DNA from: Pseudomonadota bacterium
GTDB lineage: Bacteria; Pseudomonadota; Alphaproteobacteria; Rhizobiales; Hyphomicrobiaceae
Length of the DNA stretch: 7,936 nt
Direction: 5' to 3'
Assembly (NCBI GenBank): GCA_021816505.1
Contig: JAKAXS010000112.1
Span: 1-7,936 of the forward strand
In this document: positions 5,828 to 7,936 of the stretch, piece after piece
How the letters are laid out: every line of letters starts with the position of its first letter
How positions within the stretch are numbered: the first letter of the stretch is position 1
Position numbers and translations under genes: made by a program
The notes under the pieces: model-generated
Database searches by the model: none
Told to the model about the DNA's origin: nothing
What the model saw: only the letters and a program-made list of their open reading frames with translations

Positions 5828-7222
5828 TCAGGCCGCCTCGGCGCGCGACGTCACGAGGTAGCCGATCCGCCCGTTCGCGATATCGCGCACCCGCTCCAGA
5901 TGCTCGAAGATGTCGCGCGGGTGCAGCGGCCGGCCCGTCATGCGAATGGTGTCCTGCTCCAGCGCATCGAGCGGACCCAGCAGTTCCTCGCCCGTCCGAT
6001 GCAGCATGGCGATGGTGGCGATGGTGCGCCGGCTCATGTTGCGCGGCACCTTCGGCACGACGCTGGAGATCATGGACTTGGCATCTTCCGACAGCAGGCT
6101 CGAGCCCTGGCCCAGCAGCGCCACGAGGCGGATGACCATGTCCTCTTCGAACACGTACCCGTGCCGCTCCATCCATTCGAGCAGCTTGGTCATCAGCATG
6201 TCCTGCAGCCGCAGCGTGGACGTCAAACGATAATCCTGCCACTCCGCCACCAGGTCGAAGCGAGGATCGAGATCGATGTCGCCGGGAGCGAACGTCTGCT
6301 CCGCGGTAACGCCGATGCGATCGAAGAAATCGCGATTGTTCATCCGCAGATAGGTCGGGAAGGCCGGCACCATCACCTCGCCGCCACTCGCCATGTCGAA
6401 GGCCTGGCGAACGAGCTTGGAGCAGAACAGTTGCTTGTAGCCTTCGAGCTGCATCGAGAAATCGTAGGAGATGCGTCGGCCCAGAACCTTGTGCGACTTC
6501 TTCACGTGGTCGTAGATCGCGTTCGCCGCACGCCGTGCCAGGTCAGCATCCCGGTAGCGATAGAGAACCGCGCGTCCGACGCCGCAATCGAGCGCATGCT
6601 CGAGCGGCGTGATGACGGCTCCGTCTTCGATCAGGGCTTCGACGACGGAGTGATGGCCGTCCTCGTCGACGTGGATCAAGCCGACATGGCTGAACTGTGT
6701 ATCCACATCGCCGATGCGCGCGATCGCGGCACTGTTGTACGCGCTGCCGCGCATGAGCAGCACGTCGCCTGAGCGGAACGGCAAATCCGCGCCTGTGTAA
6801 TAGGCCGGGTTGACGAAGGTATTGCGATCCGTGCCCGTGAAGACACGACGGCCCTTGCCGGTGCGGCCAAAGCGGTCGAAACCGATCGCCAGCTCGCCCA
6901 GCATGTCGGAGCCGTAGCGCGAGATACGAAACACGTCGCGCAACGCGCTCTCGGCCGGCAGCGTCAGCAGGCCGCGCGATGCCCAATCCATGATGCGGCC
7001 ACGCAAGGCCATACGCAATTCGAAGATCGACTGCATGAGGTACGGCGCAGCTTTGGCCGTCTCGCCCGCGTCATAGCGATTGAGGTCGACCTCGTAGACG
7101 GCCTCGTAGATCTGCTGCAGAACGGCCGTAAGCTCTTTGGCCGTGCGCGCCGGCCGGTTTGCAAGCTCCTTCAGGCTCAGCAGATCAGAGCCGAGACTCG
7201 CAGCGTTTTCAACGCGATCCAA
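5828..7222 (-). CDS. YiiX/YebB-like permuted NlpC/P60 cysteine hydrolase with long helical flanks
   Basis: 464 aa, TTG start at 7222. The hydrolase core spans about 148-290. It opens with RSGDVLLMRG (150-159), then the His motif FSHVGLI (His179), an acidic partner in VVEALIEDG (Glu195), and the Cys motif LFCSKLVRQAFD (Cys267). His before Cys is the circularly permuted order of the YiiX/YaeF/LRAT-like branch, whose members are thiol amidases or acyltransferases acting on peptidoglycan peptides or lipids. All three predicted catalytic residues are present. Residues 1-145 and 300-464 are mostly helical extensions that I do not recognise, making the protein roughly twice the length of E. coli YiiX. 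I see no signal peptide or membrane helix, so it may be cytoplasmic or peripheral. The substrate is unknown. The peroxiredoxin gene lies 133 bases upstream on the same strand, so co-transcription is possible. Confidence 0.85.
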   Translation of the reverse strand: MDRVENAASLGSDLLSLKELANRPARTAKELTAVLQQIYEAVYEVDLNRYDAGETAKAAPYLMQSIFELRMALRGRIMDWASRGLLTLPAESALRDVFRISRYGSDMLGELAIGFDRFGRTGKGRRVFTGTDRNTFVNPAYYTGADLPFRSGDVLLMRGSAYNSAAIARIGDVDTQFSHVGLIHVDEDGHHSVVEALIEDGAVITPLEHALDCGVGRAVLYRYRDADLARRAANAIYDHVKKSHKVLGRRISYDFSMQLEGYKQLFCSKLVRQAFDMASGGEVMVPAFPTYLRMNNRDFFDRIGVTAEQTFAPGDIDLDPRFDLVAEWQDYRLTSTLRLQDMLMTKLLEWMERHGYVFEEDMVIRLVALLGQGSSLLSEDAKSMISSVVPKVPRNMSRRTIATIAMLHRTGEELLGPLDALEQDTIRMTGRPLHPRDIFEHLERVRDIANGRIGYLVTSRAEAA

Positions 7223-7229
7223 TTGAACT

Positions 7230-7235
7230 CTCCCT
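7230..7235 (-). promoter_or_regulatory. Shine-Dalgarno for the TTG start of the hydrolase
   Basis: On the minus strand AGGGAG is followed by 7 bases and TTG at 7222. No ATG or GTG start lies near in frame, and the protein sequence looks genuine from the TTG onward. The 133-base gap to the peroxiredoxin stop holds a small CACCC-AATC-GGGTG hairpin (7282-7295) without a T-run; I see no clear promoter. Confidence 0.65.
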
Positions 7236-7355
7236 CACCCCGTGAACCAGAAGCTAGCCCAGGCCGCCCGCCGCAGGCAATCACCCAATCGGGTGGATTT
7301 CGCGGCGAGCGATTTCGGCAATGAAGAAGTTTAATCTGCCGGCTGACCGCGCGGA

Positions 7356-7853
7356 TTAAAGCGCGCGATCGACCAGGGAGCACATCGTTTCGGCGCTCGA
7401 CTTGTCGTGGGCGGGTGGCGCGTCCTCGACGTTGAGCACCTTCACCACGCCGTCGTCGACCAGCATCGCATAGCGCTTCGAACGGATGCCCAGGCCGAAC
7501 GGGCCCAGGTCGATATCGAGACCGATCGCCTTCGTGAAATCGGCGCTGCCGTCCGACAGGATCAGGATCTTGCCGCCGGGATTGACCTCGCTCGACCAGT
7601 GATCGAGAACGAACACGTCGTTAACGGCGACGCATGCCACCGTGTCGATGCCCTTGCCCTTCAATTCGTCGAAGCGGTTCACGAAGCCGGGCATGTGCTG
7701 CTTGTGACAGGTCGGCGTGTAAGCCCCCGGCACGGCGAACACCGCGACTTTCTTGCCGGCGAACACGTCGCTCACGCTCATGTCCGCCGGGCCGTCCTTG
7801 CCCATCACCTTGAATTTGCCGTCCGGCAGCTTGTCGCCAACCTTGATCGTCAT
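7356..7853 (-). CDS. Peroxiredoxin of the Prx5/type II family
   Basis: 165 aa, a full-length thiol peroxidase that reduces hydrogen peroxide and organic hydroperoxides in the cytoplasm. The active-site motif PGAYTPTCHKQHMPGF (42-57) carries the peroxidatic Cys49 and Thr46; Arg127 in SKRYAML is the likely activating Arg. A second Cys, Cys74 in VACVAVND, lies 25 residues later, the spacing of the second Cys in plant type II peroxiredoxins, which glutaredoxin or thioredoxin recharges. A third Cys is at 158. Family members usually have Phe where this protein has Tyr in PGA[FY]TPTC. There is no fused glutaredoxin domain. GGAG stands 12 bases before the ATG, rather far, with GGGCA directly before the start. 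The next gene on the strand is the YiiX-like hydrolase. The family call is very secure; the electron donor is not known. Confidence 0.95.
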   Translation of the reverse strand: MTIKVGDKLPDGKFKVMGKDGPADMSVSDVFAGKKVAVFAVPGAYTPTCHKQHMPGFVNRFDELKGKGIDTVACVAVNDVFVLDHWSSEVNPGGKILILSDGSADFTKAIGLDIDLGPFGLGIRSKRYAMLVDDGVVKVLNVEDAPPAHDKSSAETMCSLVDRAL

Positions 7854-7895
7854 TGCCCATGATCTCCGGCGTTCGAGTGTTTCGTCCCAGGCGTC

Positions 7896-7912
7896 CCTTA
7901 GCCCCGCTAAGG
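7896..7912. repeat. Perfect inverted repeat upstream of the peroxiredoxin gene
   Basis: CCTTAGC-CCC-GCTAAGG, a 7-bp stem with a 3-base centre, 43 to 59 bases before the peroxiredoxin ATG. No T-run follows on either strand, so it is not an obvious terminator. Its position suits an operator near the promoter, or the end of a gene beyond the window. I do not recognise it as a known regulator site. Confidence 0.45.
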
Positions 7913-7936
7913 CAGCGCGGCAAGCACCGCCACCGC

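Noticed and set aside
5900..6772. 290-codon plus-strand frame opposite the hydrolase
   Set aside because: The composition is His/Arg/Ala-rich with no recognisable motif, and it lies wholly antisense to a gene with an intact catalytic triad.
7282..7295. CACCC-AATC-GGGTG hairpin between the peroxiredoxin and hydrolase genes as a terminator
   Set aside because: The stem has only 5 strong pairs and no T-run on the minus strand, so it is too weak to call.

Overview
This window is chromosomal DNA of about 60-65% G+C (an impression, not counted). The protein styles suggest an alphaproteobacterium: a MutY of that kind, an LTXXQ (Spy/CpxP) periplasmic protein with a Gly/His tail, and a tiny secreted Cys-rich-repeat protein. 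I cannot fix the order or genus. Genes are tightly packed and no gap exceeds about 240 bases. I see no rRNA, tRNA, insertion sequence, phage gene, CRISPR array or other sign of recent transfer. Three genes appear to start at TTG behind good Shine-Dalgarno sequences.

Layout, left to right. Positions 1-53 may hold the start of a divergent minus-strand gene that runs off the edge. Next comes mutY (plus), the A/G-specific adenine glycosylase. After a 126-base gap lies the most striking gene, 1398-3698 (plus). It encodes a secreted periplasmic-binding-protein type I domain (LivJ-like) fused to a complete pentameric ligand-gated ion channel subunit: an extracellular beta domain with the FPFD turn, then four membrane helices. 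After 66 bases follows a second ion channel (3765-4565, plus), a six-helix voltage-gated-type K+ channel with a textbook S4, a TTTGYGDV filter and a C-terminal zinc ribbon. The two may form a chemo-electrical module: a sensed solute opens a predicted cation pore, and the depolarisation opens a K+ channel that restores the potential. That physiological link is inference.

Convergent to the channels is an LTXXQ-family periplasmic protein (minus, true start probably 5285). It ends at a strong rho-independent terminator at 4579-4603. A 235-base divergent region with several palindromes separates it from a 95-residue secreted four-cysteine protein (plus, 5521-5808). That gene is convergent with a YiiX/YebB-like permuted NlpC/P60 cysteine hydrolase (minus, 5828-7222). 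Upstream of the hydrolase on the same strand is a Prx5/type II peroxiredoxin (minus, 7356-7853), with a perfect 7-bp inverted repeat just upstream of it.

In short: DNA repair of 8-oxoguanine mispairs (mutY) and peroxide removal (Prx) flank an envelope-facing set made of a sensor-channel fusion, a K+ channel, two small exported proteins and a hydrolase. I see no proof that the whole set works together. The candidate for an undescribed system is the PBP-channel/K+ channel pair.
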